Translations under genes and position numbers: made by a program
The notes under the pieces: generated by a model
Told to the model about the DNA's origin: nothing
Seen by the model: the letters and a program-made list of their open reading frames with translations, nothing else
The model's database searches: none
Shown: positions 9,242-17,608 of the stretch, piece after piece
How positions within the stretch are numbered: the stretch's first letter is position 1
Layout: each line of letters begins with the position of its first letter
NCBI GenBank assembly: GCA_910589155.1
Contig: CAJURY010000001.1
Location: 326,668-390,667 of the forward strand
Direction: 5' to 3'
DNA length: 64,000 nt
From: an uncultured Oscillospiraceae bacterium
GTDB taxonomy: Bacteria; Bacillota; Clostridia; Oscillospirales; Oscillospiraceae

Positions 9242-12200
9242 TTATTTTAAAACTACGCTGCTTTCTCCCAGCAGCCGCTCCAATTCCAGAAGCATGTCGC
9301 TGTCAAACATGCACATTGTCCCTCTGCGCACCTTGGTATCCACAAAATACAATACCGTCTGATTCATGCCGGGGAACATATTTAAAATCGCCTTTGTTTT
9401 CCGGTACTGCGGACTGTTTTCTGAAGGAAGCCGCAAATAAAGCTTGGATCCAGCAACCTGAGTCGGCGTAGCGGACTCCATTGGCGGTACTCCTTCTCCA
9501 GCAAAATCGGATATGGGTCTTGCCCGGTTTACAATCAGTTGTGGGTCTTTCTCGTCCCGGATGGAAACTCGGCCAGTTACTACCGCTGCGGCATTTTCCT
9601 TTAAATACCCGCCGAACTGACTGAGCACATTGGAAAAAACCAGCATTTCGATGGAAGCGGTATCGTCTTCCAATACCACATAGGCCATCATAGAATTGTT
9701 TTTCGTGGTTTTCATTTTCACCGACTGCACAACGCCAGCGATGGATACCACCTGATCGTCCTGCACGCCGCCGTCTTCCCTGTTCATCAGAGAACCAATG
9801 GAAATCACGTGGGTGTTTTTCAAATACTGCCTGTAGTTATCCATAGGATGCCCGGAAAGATACAGCCCCGTAGTTTCCTTTTCCATGGCCATTTTTTCTC
9901 CGGGCTGCACCTCCGGCAGTTTGGGAATTGGGATTGCAGCGGCAGGCTCGTCCGCCGCCAGCATACCGAAAAGACCGAGCTGCCCTTCCACGTTACGCTT
10001 GCGGCTGTCCGCCATAGAATCCATCATGGTTTCATATACCGCAAGCATCTGGCTGCGATACAGTCCGAAGCAGTCGCACGCCCCGCATTTTATGAGGTTT
10101 TCCACCGCCCGCTTGTTCAGTTCCAGCTTGTCCATCCGGCGGATAAAATCCTCAAAGGAAGCAAACTTCCCTTCTTTTTGCCGGTTTTCCACCATGGCGA
10201 TAATTCTGCCCCGTCCCACGCTTTTTACCGCTCCAAGGCCAAAGCGAATCCCCTCCGGCTCTACGGTAAACTTGTCCTCCGAGTCGTTGACGCTGGGCGG
10301 GAGCACAGGAATCTCCAATTCCTTGCAGGTAGCGATATACCCCGCAATCATGCCCGCGCTGTCCAGCACGGAGGTCATGAGCGCCGCCATATACTGCCGG
10401 GGGTAGTAGCATTTTAAATATGCGGTTTGGTAGGCGACCACTGCGTAGCACACCGCATGGGCTTTGTTAAAGGCGTAGTTGGCAAAATCAACGATTTCGT
10501 CATAAATCGACTGGGCAACCTGCTCCGGCACGCCCTTGGCGATGGCGCCGGGGATATTTTGCGCCGGGTCGCCGTACACAAAAACTCTGCGCTCCGCTTC
10601 AATCACTTTTTGCTTTTTTTTGGAAATTGCCCGGCGGATATTATCCGCCTGCCCCATAGTATAGCCGCCAAGCTGCTGGAAAATGGCGATGACCTGCTCC
10701 TGATAGACGATGCATCCATAGGTAACCTTTAAAATCGGTTCTAAAAGAGGGGTCTTATACCGCACGGTCTCCGGTCGCAGCTTGCTGCTGATAAATCTGG
10801 GGATGGAGTCCATGGGACCTGGCCGGTACAGCGCCACAATCGCCGTGAGATCTTCAATGGAGCTGGGACGCATTCCCACGCAAACCCCGGTAATGCCGGC
10901 GGATTCCATCTGAAATACGCCCTGGGTCTTGCCCTCCGACAGCATAGCGTAGGTTTTTGGATCGTCGTCCGGCGCCGCGTCAATGGAAAAGCCCGGTTCT
11001 GTTTTGCGGATTTCCTCCTCCGCGTCGGCAATTACCGTGAGGTTGCGCAAACCCAGAAAATCCATTTTGAGAAGCCCAAGCTCCTCAATGGTCGTCATGG
11101 TGTACTGGGTCACAATGGTATCGTCGTTCCGGGACAGCGGCACATAGCTGGCAACAGGCAAATTGGTAATCACCACGCCCGCTGCATGGGTAGAAGTATT
11201 CCGGGGCATTCCCTCCAGCGCCCGCGCCGTATCAATGAGGGTTTTTACCCGGTCGTCTCCGTCGTACATTTCTTTTAACTGCGGAGAAACTTTCAAAGCC
11301 TCATTTAAGGTAATATGCAAAGTCGTCGGCACCAGCTTGGCCACTACGTCGGTTTCCGCGTAAGTAAAGTTCAGCGCCCGGCCAACGTCCCGAATCGCGC
11401 CTCTGGCCGCCATGGTACCGAAGGTCACAATCTGCGCCACATGATCCTTGCCGTATTTTTCCATAACGTAATCAATGACCTCGCCCCGGCGCTCCTGGCA
11501 GAAATCCGTATCAAAATCCGGCATACTCACCCGCTCAGGATTTAAAAAGCGCTCGAAAATCAGGTCGTATTTCATGGGATCGACTTCTGTAATGTGCATA
11601 CAGTAAGCCGCAATAGAAGCCGCGCCTGAGCCTCTTCCGGGGCCAACAGGTATCCCAGCCTCTTTGGCGAAGCGGATGAAATCCCAGACAATGAGGTAGT
11701 AATTCACATAGCCCATTTTGCTGATTACGCCGATTTCATATTCCAGCCGCTCCCGGTAGCTTTCCGGCGGATTGGCATAGCGCTCCACAAAGCCGTCCAT
11801 GCAGAGTTTTCTGAAATACATCTCGCTGGTGAAGCCCTCCGGCACCGGAAATACCGGCAAATGATACTGATTAAACACAAATTCCACGTTGCACATTTCG
11901 GCAATGCGGACTGTATTTTCAAAAGCCTCCGGGAGATTGGGAAACAGCTTTTGCAGTTCATCTTCGCTTTTGATATAAAATTCTTCCGTTTCAAACCGCA
12001 TCCGGTTGGGATCGTCTACTGTTTTGCCCGTCTGCACCGCCAAAAGCACGTCTTGTATTTTGGCGTCCTCCCGGCGCAGATAGTGCGCATCGTTGGTTAC
12101 AACCAGAGGAAGCCCCGTTTCTCTTGCAAGGCGCAAAGTCCCCTGATTCACCGCAAGCTGTTCTTCAATACCGTGATCCTGCAATTCCAGATAAAAATGA

Positions 12201-12703
12201 TCCTTGCCAAAAATCTCAGAAAGGGTCAAAGCGTAGCTTTTCGCCCCTTCAAAGTCCTGATGCAAAAGCCGCTGCGGGATAGCGCCGGCGAGACAGGCGG
12301 ACAGCGCGATCAGCCCCTTGGAATGCTTCCGCAAAAGCGCGAGATCAATCCGGGGCTTGCCGTAAAAGCCGTCCAGAAACGCCGCCGATACCAGCGCGCA
12401 CAAATTCTGGTAGCCTTCCATAGTTTCACACAGCAAAACCAGATGATTGGCTTCGTTGTCAATTCCATGAACGCGATCCGCCATGGTTCTGGGAGCCACA
12501 TAGACCTCGCAGCCGATAATGGGCTTAATTCCTGCCGCCTTAGCCGCCTTGTAAAAATCGATGCAGCCGTACATCACGCCATGGTCGGTAATGGCAACGG
12601 CGCTTTGTCCAAGCTCTTTGACTCTTTCCATCAGGCCGTTAATTCGGCAATCGCCGTCCAGCAGGCTGTATTCCGTATGGACGTGCAGATGTACAAAACT
12701 CAT
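9242..12703 (-). CDS. dnaE: DNA polymerase III alpha subunit DnaE
   Basis: 1153 aa replicative polymerase of the DnaE class, which in Firmicutes extends primers alongside PolC. The N-terminal PHP domain shows HLHVHTEYSLLDG (residues 5-17). The polymerase core has GPGRGSGA (354-361) and the catalytic aspartates of PDFDTDF (395-401). A tandem HhH region and an OB-fold near residues ~990-1070 (VVSIAGVVQSVKMKTTKNNS) follow. The start ATG overlaps the whiA stop in an ATGA. The usual pfkA/pyk neighbours do not follow; a lipoprotein and two-component system do. Confidence 0.98.
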   Translation of the reverse strand: MSFVHLHVHTEYSLLDGDCRINGLMERVKELGQSAVAITDHGVMYGCIDFYKAAKAAGIKPIIGCEVYVAPRTMADRVHGIDNEANHLVLLCETMEGYQNLCALVSAAFLDGFYGKPRIDLALLRKHSKGLIALSACLAGAIPQRLLHQDFEGAKSYALTLSEIFGKDHFYLELQDHGIEEQLAVNQGTLRLARETGLPLVVTNDAHYLRREDAKIQDVLLAVQTGKTVDDPNRMRFETEEFYIKSEDELQKLFPNLPEAFENTVRIAEMCNVEFVFNQYHLPVFPVPEGFTSEMYFRKLCMDGFVERYANPPESYRERLEYEIGVISKMGYVNYYLIVWDFIRFAKEAGIPVGPGRGSGAASIAAYCMHITEVDPMKYDLIFERFLNPERVSMPDFDTDFCQERRGEVIDYVMEKYGKDHVAQIVTFGTMAARGAIRDVGRALNFTYAETDVVAKLVPTTLHITLNEALKVSPQLKEMYDGDDRVKTLIDTARALEGMPRNTSTHAAGVVITNLPVASYVPLSRNDDTIVTQYTMTTIEELGLLKMDFLGLRNLTVIADAEEEIRKTEPGFSIDAAPDDDPKTYAMLSEGKTQGVFQMESAGITGVCVGMRPSSIEDLTAIVALYRPGPMDSIPRFISSKLRPETVRYKTPLLEPILKVTYGCIVYQEQVIAIFQQLGGYTMGQADNIRRAISKKKQKVIEAERRVFVYGDPAQNIPGAIAKGVPEQVAQSIYDEIVDFANYAFNKAHAVCYAVVAYQTAYLKCYYPRQYMAALMTSVLDSAGMIAGYIATCKELEIPVLPPSVNDSEDKFTVEPEGIRFGLGAVKSVGRGRIIAMVENRQKEGKFASFEDFIRRMDKLELNKRAVENLIKCGACDCFGLYRSQMLAVYETMMDSMADSRKRNVEGQLGLFGMLAADEPAAAIPIPKLPEVQPGEKMAMEKETTGLYLSGHPMDNYRQYLKNTHVISIGSLMNREDGGVQDDQVVSIAGVVQSVKMKTTKNNSMMAYVVLEDDTASIEMLVFSNVLSQFGGYLKENAAAVVTGRVSIRDEKDPQLIVNRARPISDFAGEGVPPMESATPTQVAGSKLYLRLPSENSPQYRKTKAILNMFPGMNQTVLYFVDTKVRRGTMCMFDSDMLLELERLLGESSVVLK

Positions 12704-13614
12704 GCCTTCGCCTCCAATTCCCGCGCCAGCGTTTGAAGCTGCCGCAGCCGGTGATTCATGGTAGACTTTGTAATGGGCGGCTCCATCATTTCTCCCAGCT
12801 CCGTGAGGTTCGCTTCCGGGTTTTCCAGCCGCGCCATAGCGGCCTGGCGCAGTCTGGGCTTCAGAGAATCCAGCACCCCAGCGCTTTCCAAAACGCGAAT
12901 GGCCGCAAGCTGCCGCATAGATGCGTCTACCACCTTGGAGGTGTTGGCCTCATCGCAGTTGCAGCAGCGATTCACCTGATTATTGAGTTCCTTTTCCAGT
13001 TTGGCTTCCATAATACCCATAGCGCACACCGGCGCGCCCAGCTTTGTGAGAAAATCCTCAATGAGGTTGCTTTGTTTGAAATACAGCACGCTGTTTCCAG
13101 CACGTCTTGTCTGCTTGGGATAAAAGCCCACCGTTTCCTCAATCAGCGCGTAGGTTTCCCGGCTCACTGCCAGATGGGAGGTCAAAAGCTCCAGGTGGTA
13201 GCCCTTGGCCGGATCGGTCACAGAACCGCCGGCCAAGAAAGCTCCTCGCAGAAAGCTAACCTTGCAGCATTCTTCCTCCAGAACGCTTAAATTCACATGG
13301 AGCGCAACAGTTTCCTTGGGAGCAAAGCCAAAAGCGCTTAAAATTTTTTGCAGCTTTTTGGGATCTTGCAGAAAAAACAACTGCTTGCCGCCCTCCCGTC
13401 CGTCCGGCTGGCTGTCGAACCCAAAACCAAAGGCTTTTTGAAACAGCCGAGGCAGCACGGTCGCCAGTTCTCTGCTCTCCGTCACAATCCGAATGCCATC
13501 CGAGGTAAACGTATTGCAATACAGCAAAATGCCAAAGCACTGAGCAATTGCGCAGCAGCGTTTGCCCGGCGCGGCTTTGCAAAGCTCCGCTTTTACATCC
13601 GAAGAAAAGGACAT
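12700..13614 (-). CDS. whiA: WhiA sporulation/division regulator
   Basis: 304 aa. WhiA combines a LAGLIDADG homing-endonuclease-like N-terminal domain without nuclease function and a C-terminal helix-turn-helix. The family start SFSSDVKAEL, the middle stretch CCKVSFLRGAFLAGGSV (around residue 75) and the C-terminal region NLTELGEMMEPPITKSTMNHRLRQL are all present. WhiA binds DNA and influences cell division and chromosome segregation in Firmicutes and Actinobacteria. In many Firmicutes it follows rapZ and yvcK; here it follows murB directly, 19 bp after its stop. Confidence 0.96.
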   Translation of the reverse strand: MSFSSDVKAELCKAAPGKRCCAIAQCFGILLYCNTFTSDGIRIVTESRELATVLPRLFQKAFGFGFDSQPDGREGGKQLFFLQDPKKLQKILSAFGFAPKETVALHVNLSVLEEECCKVSFLRGAFLAGGSVTDPAKGYHLELLTSHLAVSRETYALIEETVGFYPKQTRRAGNSVLYFKQSNLIEDFLTKLGAPVCAMGIMEAKLEKELNNQVNRCCNCDEANTSKVVDASMRQLAAIRVLESAGVLDSLKPRLRQAAMARLENPEANLTELGEMMEPPITKSTMNHRLRQLQTLARELEAKA

Positions 13615-13632
13615 GGCATAACCCCTCTTTCT

Positions 13633-14538
13633 CTATAATCGAATAACCTCCGGCTCCAGCAAAATACCTGTGCTTTCTTGTACCTTTTGCTGTACCTGGG
13701 CGATTAGCTCCTGCACATCGGCAGCCGTCGCGCCGCCTTGATTCACCACAAAACCGGCGTGCTTTGTGGATACCGCCGCACCGCCAACCGCAAAACCCTT
13801 CAGCCCGGACTGCTCAATCAAAGCCGCCGCATACCCATTTGCGGGACGCTTGAAGGTGGAACCGGCGGAAGGCAGATCAAGGGGCTGAGACGCCCGGCGT
13901 CTTGCCATCAGCTCTTTTATTTTTTCCCGGATTTCTTCTTCCGGGGCGGGGGTAAGGGCAAACTCCACTGCGGTAATCACACAGTCCAAATTCGAAAAGG
14001 CGCTGTGCCTGTAGGAGAAATTCTGCTCGTTCCCAGCAAGGCTCTTCAGCCTTCCGTCCATTGTTACAAATTCCGTCCGCGCCGCCACTTGAGAAATCTC
14101 CCCGCCATAAGCGCCCGCGTTCATCACAGCGCCGCCGCCTACCGTACCGGGAATCCCATGGGCAAATTCCAGCCCGGAAAGTCCGAGACTTGCCGCAAAC
14201 ATGGCGGCTCTCGCCATGGTCACCCCGGCCATCACCCGAATATGGGTCTCATCCAACTGTTCCATTCCATCCAAAGCGTCTTTTGTACAGATGATAAGCC
14301 CGGAAAGTCCCTCGTCCGGTGCAAGCAAATTGGTTCCTGCGCCAATCACCACAGGTTTTATCCCCCACTCGTGGCTAATTTGCAGCAGTTCAACCAATTC
14401 CTCCACATTTTTGGGAAAAGCCATTACTTCCGCCGGCCCACCGATGCGGAAAGACGTATGCTTTGCCATTGGCTCATTTTCCAAAACGCGCAGAGCCGGA
14501 AAACACTCTCGTATCTTCTTTTGAAAAGCTGTCATCAT
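13633..14538 (-). CDS. murB: UDP-N-acetylenolpyruvoylglucosamine reductase MurB
   Basis: 301 aa FAD-dependent enzyme making UDP-N-acetylmuramate. Recognisable parts are HTSFRIGGPAEV, the FAD-binding GIPGTVGGGAVMNAGAYGGE, the catalytic-serine region PSAGSTFKRP and the C-terminal ILLEPEVIRL with its glutamate. The reading frame is open to 14655, but the start is placed at the ATG at 14538 (protein MMTAFQKKI) because GGAGG lies 7 nt before it and the family begins there. A good sigma-A promoter sits just upstream. It heads murB-whiA-dnaE; the rapZ-yvcK genes that usually lie between murB and whiA are missing here. Confidence 0.96.
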   Translation of the reverse strand: MMTAFQKKIRECFPALRVLENEPMAKHTSFRIGGPAEVMAFPKNVEELVELLQISHEWGIKPVVIGAGTNLLAPDEGLSGLIICTKDALDGMEQLDETHIRVMAGVTMARAAMFAASLGLSGLEFAHGIPGTVGGGAVMNAGAYGGEISQVAARTEFVTMDGRLKSLAGNEQNFSYRHSAFSNLDCVITAVEFALTPAPEEEIREKIKELMARRRASQPLDLPSAGSTFKRPANGYAAALIEQSGLKGFAVGGAAVSTKHAGFVVNQGGATAADVQELIAQVQQKVQESTGILLEPEVIRL

Positions 14539-14568
14539 ACAAACGCCTCCGAGCATGTATTTTGTAAT

Positions 14569-14597
14569 AGTATACCATATTCGCCTCTTGTATGCAA
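14569..14597 (-). promoter_or_regulatory. Sigma-A promoter of murB-whiA-dnaE
   Basis: Minus strand: -35 TTGCAT (14597-14592), 17-bp spacer, -10 TATACT (14574-14569) preceded by TGG, an extended -10. The murB ATG is 30 nt downstream of the -10. Confidence 0.75.
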
Positions 14598-14671
14598 ATG
14601 AATCTTTGATGAATAAAAAACACCCCCTTCTCTGGTTTCTATCGTCAAAATACACAAAATTTTCAGAAAAT

Positions 14672-14700
14672 CATCAAACAGGAACGATGCTTCCTTGATG
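14672..14700. repeat. Imperfect inverted repeat upstream of the XRE gene, possible operator
   Basis: CATCAA (14672-14677) and TTGATG (14695-14700) form a 6-bp inverted repeat, and inside it GGAA (14681-14684) faces TTCC (14691-14694) around CGATGC. It lies 57 bp before the XRE start and 134 bp before the murB start. No T-run follows on either strand, so a terminator is unlikely; an operator is the better guess. Confidence 0.35.
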
Positions 14701-14756
14701 GGATATTGCCTTTTCTGTATGCTGGAAGCATATATTATAGAAAGTGTGGTTTTACG

Positions 14757-15023
14757 ATGTTTTTAGATAATCTAGTGGAGTCCCTGCACCAACTTTGCAA
14801 AGAAAATCATCTGACTTATGAAGAGGTTTCAGACCGTTGCGGCATCAGCGTTCGCTTTTTTGGCGACGTAATGCGCAAAAAGCGCTGCCCCTCTCTGCGG
14901 GTATTAGAAAAGCTGTGCAACGGTTTTCAAGTTACCCCAGACGAATTGTTGAAAATTGACGATTCCACATGGGAATCCCTGCGTACTGCCGCATCTTGCA
15001 GCACAAATCCATTGGATGATTAA
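14757..15023 (+). CDS. Small XRE-family helix-turn-helix protein
   Basis: 88 aa, consisting of little more than an XRE/Cro-type DNA-binding domain. LTYEEVSDRCGISVRFFGDVMRKKRCPSLRVLEKLC (residues 19-54) has the helix-turn-helix spacing of the family, and FQVTPDELLKI follows. The start is placed at the ATG at 14757; the frame is open from 14706 but the added residues do not fit the family. The Shine-Dalgarno is weak. It is the only plus-strand gene in this stretch, divergent from murB and convergent with metK. Its targets are unknown; autoregulation through the upstream inverted repeat is possible. Confidence 0.75.
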   Translation: MFLDNLVESLHQLCKENHLTYEEVSDRCGISVRFFGDVMRKKRCPSLRVLEKLCNGFQVTPDELLKIDDSTWESLRTAASCSTNPLDD

Positions 15024-15052
15024 TGTGTTCCATCCATGCATAGTACCGCAAA

Positions 15053-15085
15053 AGCGCCCAGAAAGCGAAATGCCTTCCGGGCGCT
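15053..15085. terminator. Bidirectional terminator between the XRE gene and metK
   Basis: AGCGCCC (from 15053) pairs with GGGCGCT (to 15085) with further pairing of GAAAGC to GCCTTC inside. On the minus strand it is followed by TTTTG, and on the plus strand by ATTTTT a few bases later. It lies between two convergent genes. Confidence 0.75.
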
Positions 15086-15094
15086 AACGTATTT

Positions 15095-16246
15095 TTAAAT
15101 ATTTGCCAGTTTTTTAAGTTCTTCCGCTTTGTCCGTTCTTTCCCAAGTACGCAGATAATCCAGGCCAAAATGGCCGCGGGAAGCGGTTTCTTCATAAATA
15201 GGACGGCGAAGCTCCAGCGTGCGGATGATTCCTGCCGGCGTGAGATCGAAGCACTGCCGCAAAATCGCTGTCAGCTTTTCCTCACTGAGTTTGCCTGTAC
15301 CATAGGTGTCCACCCGCACGGAAACCGGCTTCGCTACGCCGATTGCATAGGCAAGCTGCACCTGCACCTGCTCGGCCAGCCCCGCCGCTACTACGTTTTT
15401 CGCCATATACCGCGCCATATACGCGCCGCTGCGGTCAACCTTTGTGGGATCCTTGCCGGAGAAAGCGCCACCGCCATGGGAAAAATAGCCCCCGTAGGTA
15501 TCTACAATGATTTTTCGTCCAGTAAGCCCTGTGTCGCCGTTGGGTCCGCCGATGACAAACTTCCCCGTAGGATTGATAAAAACAGAACCAACCTCGCCCA
15601 TGCGGAAGCCATACCGCTCCAAAACGGGAGCAATGACGTTTTCTTTGATATAAGTACGCAGATCCTCCATGGCAAAGTCCTCGGTGTGCTGCACGGATAC
15701 CACAACCGCGTTGATGCCCACTGGCCTGCCTAGTTCATCAAATTCTACCGTAACTTGGGTCTTGCCGTCAGGACGCAAGCGGGGATTTTCTTCTATGCAG
15801 CGGGTAAGCTGGGTGGTGAGCGCTCTGGAAATTGCAACGGACAGCGGCATCAGCTCTGGGGTCTGGCTGCACGCGCCGCCGAACATCATTCCCTGATCTC
15901 CCGCGCCGCCCACTTCATCGTTGGTACCCATTGCAATATCGGCGGACTGGGTATGGATGCGGCAAAGAATTTCCACGCTGTCCGCGTCGAAGCCGTCTTC
16001 AGGGTGGGTATAGCCAATCTTGCGGATGACCCGTCGGGCGACAGCCTCATAGTCCACCTGAGCTTTGGTTGTAATCTCGCCGCAAATACAGCAAAAATTG
16101 GTAGTTACCATGGTTTCACAGGCCACCCGGGAACCAGGATCCTGAGCAAGACAAGCATCCAGAATCGCGTCGGAAATGGAATCCGCAACCTTGTCAGGAT
16201 GTCCCTGTGTTACGCACTCCGAAGTAAATAGTCTTTTTTCCATCAT
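15095..16246 (-). CDS. metK: S-adenosylmethionine synthetase MetK
   Basis: 383 aa enzyme making SAM from methionine and ATP. Motifs include EGHPDKVADSISDAILD-type N-terminus (here QGHPDKVADSISDAI), the ATP loop GAGDQGMMFG and the phosphate-binding GGGAFSGKDPTKVDRS. The frame extends to a TTG at 16276, but the ATG at 16246 (MMEKRLFTSE) is preferred because AAAGGAA lies 10 nt before it. The gene is controlled by an S-box (SAM-I) riboswitch and terminator directly upstream, giving negative feedback by its product, and has its own TTGACA/TATAAT promoter. Confidence 0.97.
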   Translation of the reverse strand: MMEKRLFTSECVTQGHPDKVADSISDAILDACLAQDPGSRVACETMVTTNFCCICGEITTKAQVDYEAVARRVIRKIGYTHPEDGFDADSVEILCRIHTQSADIAMGTNDEVGGAGDQGMMFGGACSQTPELMPLSVAISRALTTQLTRCIEENPRLRPDGKTQVTVEFDELGRPVGINAVVVSVQHTEDFAMEDLRTYIKENVIAPVLERYGFRMGEVGSVFINPTGKFVIGGPNGDTGLTGRKIIVDTYGGYFSHGGGAFSGKDPTKVDRSGAYMARYMAKNVVAAGLAEQVQVQLAYAIGVAKPVSVRVDTYGTGKLSEEKLTAILRQCFDLTPAGIIRTLELRRPIYEETASRGHFGLDYLRTWERTDKAEELKKLANI

Positions 16247-16289
16247 ATCTATAAATTCCTTTCGTACCTTACGCAAAAGCAGAAAAAAT

Positions 16290-16311
16290 GCGCTCCGAAG
16301 ACTCGGAACGC
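16290..16311 (-). terminator. Expression-platform terminator of the metK SAM riboswitch
   Basis: On the minus strand GCGTTCCGA pairs with TCGGAGCGC (one G-T pair) around a 4-nt loop and is followed directly by ATTTTTTCTGC. It sits 16 nt after the aptamer and 43 nt before the metK ATG, the position expected for SAM-induced termination. Confidence 0.85.
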
Positions 16312-16326
16312 CACTTGAAAAAGCAT

Positions 16327-16417
16327 CCTCATCTTTCGTCTACCGCCGGATTTGGCACCTTGATTCAACAGGTTGCCGGGCTTCATCGGGCCGTTCCCTC
16401 CGCCACTCTTGATAAGG
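16327..16417 (-). ncRNA. SAM-I (S-box) riboswitch aptamer
   Basis: Minus-strand leader of metK. P1 is CCTTATC (16417-16411) with GATGAGG (16333-16327). Between them are the class-defining pieces AAGAGTGGCGGAGGGA, GGCCCGATGAAGCC, CGGCAACC and GGTGCCAAATCC in the right order. SAM-I aptamers bind S-adenosylmethionine and promote termination. The 3' side runs into a clear terminator, so this is a transcriptional OFF switch for metK. Confidence 0.96.
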
Positions 16418-16436
16418 TTCTATTTAATTCAAATAC

Positions 16437-16464
16437 ATTATAGTTGTTTTTCTACAAATGTCAA
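16437..16464 (-). promoter_or_regulatory. Sigma-A promoter of metK
   Basis: Minus strand TTGACA (16464-16459), 16-bp spacer, TATAAT (16442-16437). It lies 20 bp upstream of the riboswitch P1 stem. Confidence 0.88.
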
Positions 16465-16533
16465 GAGAAATTCGCAAAATTCCCCCATTTTTCGCAATCC
16501 GCACAGAAATGCAAAAAATTCATGAAAAATATG

Positions 16534-16562
16534 TAGACTTTTCCAATCCATTGGGGTAGAAT
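16534..16562 (+). promoter_or_regulatory. Probable promoter of the rhomboid-like gene
   Basis: TAGACT (16534-16539), 17-bp spacer, TAGAAT (16557-16562), 23 bp before the GTG start. It is divergent from the metK promoter. Confidence 0.6.
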
Positions 16563-16585
16563 AATTTCAAAGGAGTGAATGCAAC

Positions 16586-17452
16586 GTGAAAGATTTTCGC
16601 CGCCGCTTTGAGCGGTTTTGTTACCGCAACCGCAACAAAGGAATTCCCAATTTGATGCTTTGGATCGCCATTGGCAACATTGCTGTTTTTTTCCTGAGTA
16701 CCATGGATCGCAGCAATCTATTGGCCCGCTATTTATTATTCGACCCCGCAGCCATCATGCATGGACAAGTCTGGCGGCTTGTAACCTATTTGTTTACCTC
16801 CCTCATTCATGAGGATGCAGTCTCTCTTGTGTTGTCTATCCTGTTTCTAATGATCTATTACCAAATGGGCAACACGTTAGAAAGAAGCTGGGGGCGTTTC
16901 CGGTTTAATCTGTACTATCTTTCCGGCGTTTTCATTACGGACATTGCCGCTCTGATTTTCCAGCAATATGCCAGCATCCGTTTTCTGAATTTGAGTTTGT
17001 TTCTGGCCTACGCTACACTGTACCCGGAAACCCACTTCCTCGTCATGTGGATCCTCCCTGTGAAGGCCCGTTGGCTGGCGCTTTTGGATCTGGCAATTAC
17101 CGCATGGACTTTCTTTGCCGGCCTTATTCGCACCCCCACGGAGCTTTCCTACTTGTTCCCCGTGCTGGCGCTTGCCAATTATCTGCTGTTTTTTGGCAAG
17201 GACATTCAAAATCTTTTCCCCTTGTCCTGGCAGGTTCTGCTGCGCAAAAAGCGCGGCTCGAGACCAAAGACCGTTCCCTTTCCTGCCGGTGGCCAGAAAG
17301 CCAGAAGCAGCGAGCCTTATATGCACAAATGTACCGTCTGCGGCCGCACCGATATTACCAACCCGGAGCTGGAATTTCGCTATTGCTCCAAGTGCAAGGG
17401 CTACTATTGCTATTGCGCCGAGCATATCAATAATCATACGCACATTCAATAA
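16586..17452 (+). CDS. Rhomboid-like membrane protein lacking the catalytic serine, with C-terminal zinc ribbon
   Basis: 288 aa, GTG start with AGGAG 10 nt upstream. Residues ~22-210 hold about six hydrophobic segments with rhomboid landmarks: GQVWRLVTYLF (60-70) and the loop-helix GNTLERSWGRFRFNLYYLSG (95-114). The second-helix histidine/asparagine site reads EDAVSLVLSIL, and the GxSG region reads NLSLFLAYATLYPE, so the catalytic serine motif is absent; I infer a pseudoprotease. The cytoplasmic tail (249-286) is Cys/His rich: C249, C252, C267, C270, C275, C277, H280, H284 and H286, probably one or two zinc sites. A terminator follows. Function unknown; a Derlin/iRhom-like binding role is speculation. 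Confidence 0.7.
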   Translation: MKDFRRRFERFCYRNRNKGIPNLMLWIAIGNIAVFFLSTMDRSNLLARYLLFDPAAIMHGQVWRLVTYLFTSLIHEDAVSLVLSILFLMIYYQMGNTLERSWGRFRFNLYYLSGVFITDIAALIFQQYASIRFLNLSLFLAYATLYPETHFLVMWILPVKARWLALLDLAITAWTFFAGLIRTPTELSYLFPVLALANYLLFFGKDIQNLFPLSWQVLLRKKRGSRPKTVPFPAGGQKARSSEPYMHKCTVCGRTDITNPELEFRYCSKCKGYYCYCAEHINNHTHIQ

Positions 17453-17491
17453 AGGATGAACCCTGCGGCAGAGCTTCTCTTTTCAATAAAG

Positions 17492-17528
17492 AAGTGCAAG
17501 GCAGACCGTGTTGGACTGCCTTGCACTT
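17492..17528 (+). terminator. Terminator after the rhomboid-like gene
   Basis: AAGTGCAAGGCAG (17492-17504) pairs perfectly with CTGCCTTGCACTT (17516-17528), loop of 11, followed by TTT. A strong intrinsic terminator for the plus-strand gene. It may also stop minus-strand transcription from 17609, since TTCTTTATTG follows on that side. Confidence 0.88.
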
Positions 17529-17608
17529 TTTCCAGTGGAACAGCTCTTTAATTTTTGCCAGTCCTCTTTCAGCATTACCTTGCATCCGCAAGGCTCATTT
17601 TGCCGCAA

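Noticed and set aside
17578..17593. CCTTGC/GCAAGG hairpin after the lipoprotein at 17609
   Set aside because: Six-base stem without a following T-run; the terminator at 17492-17528 explains termination better.
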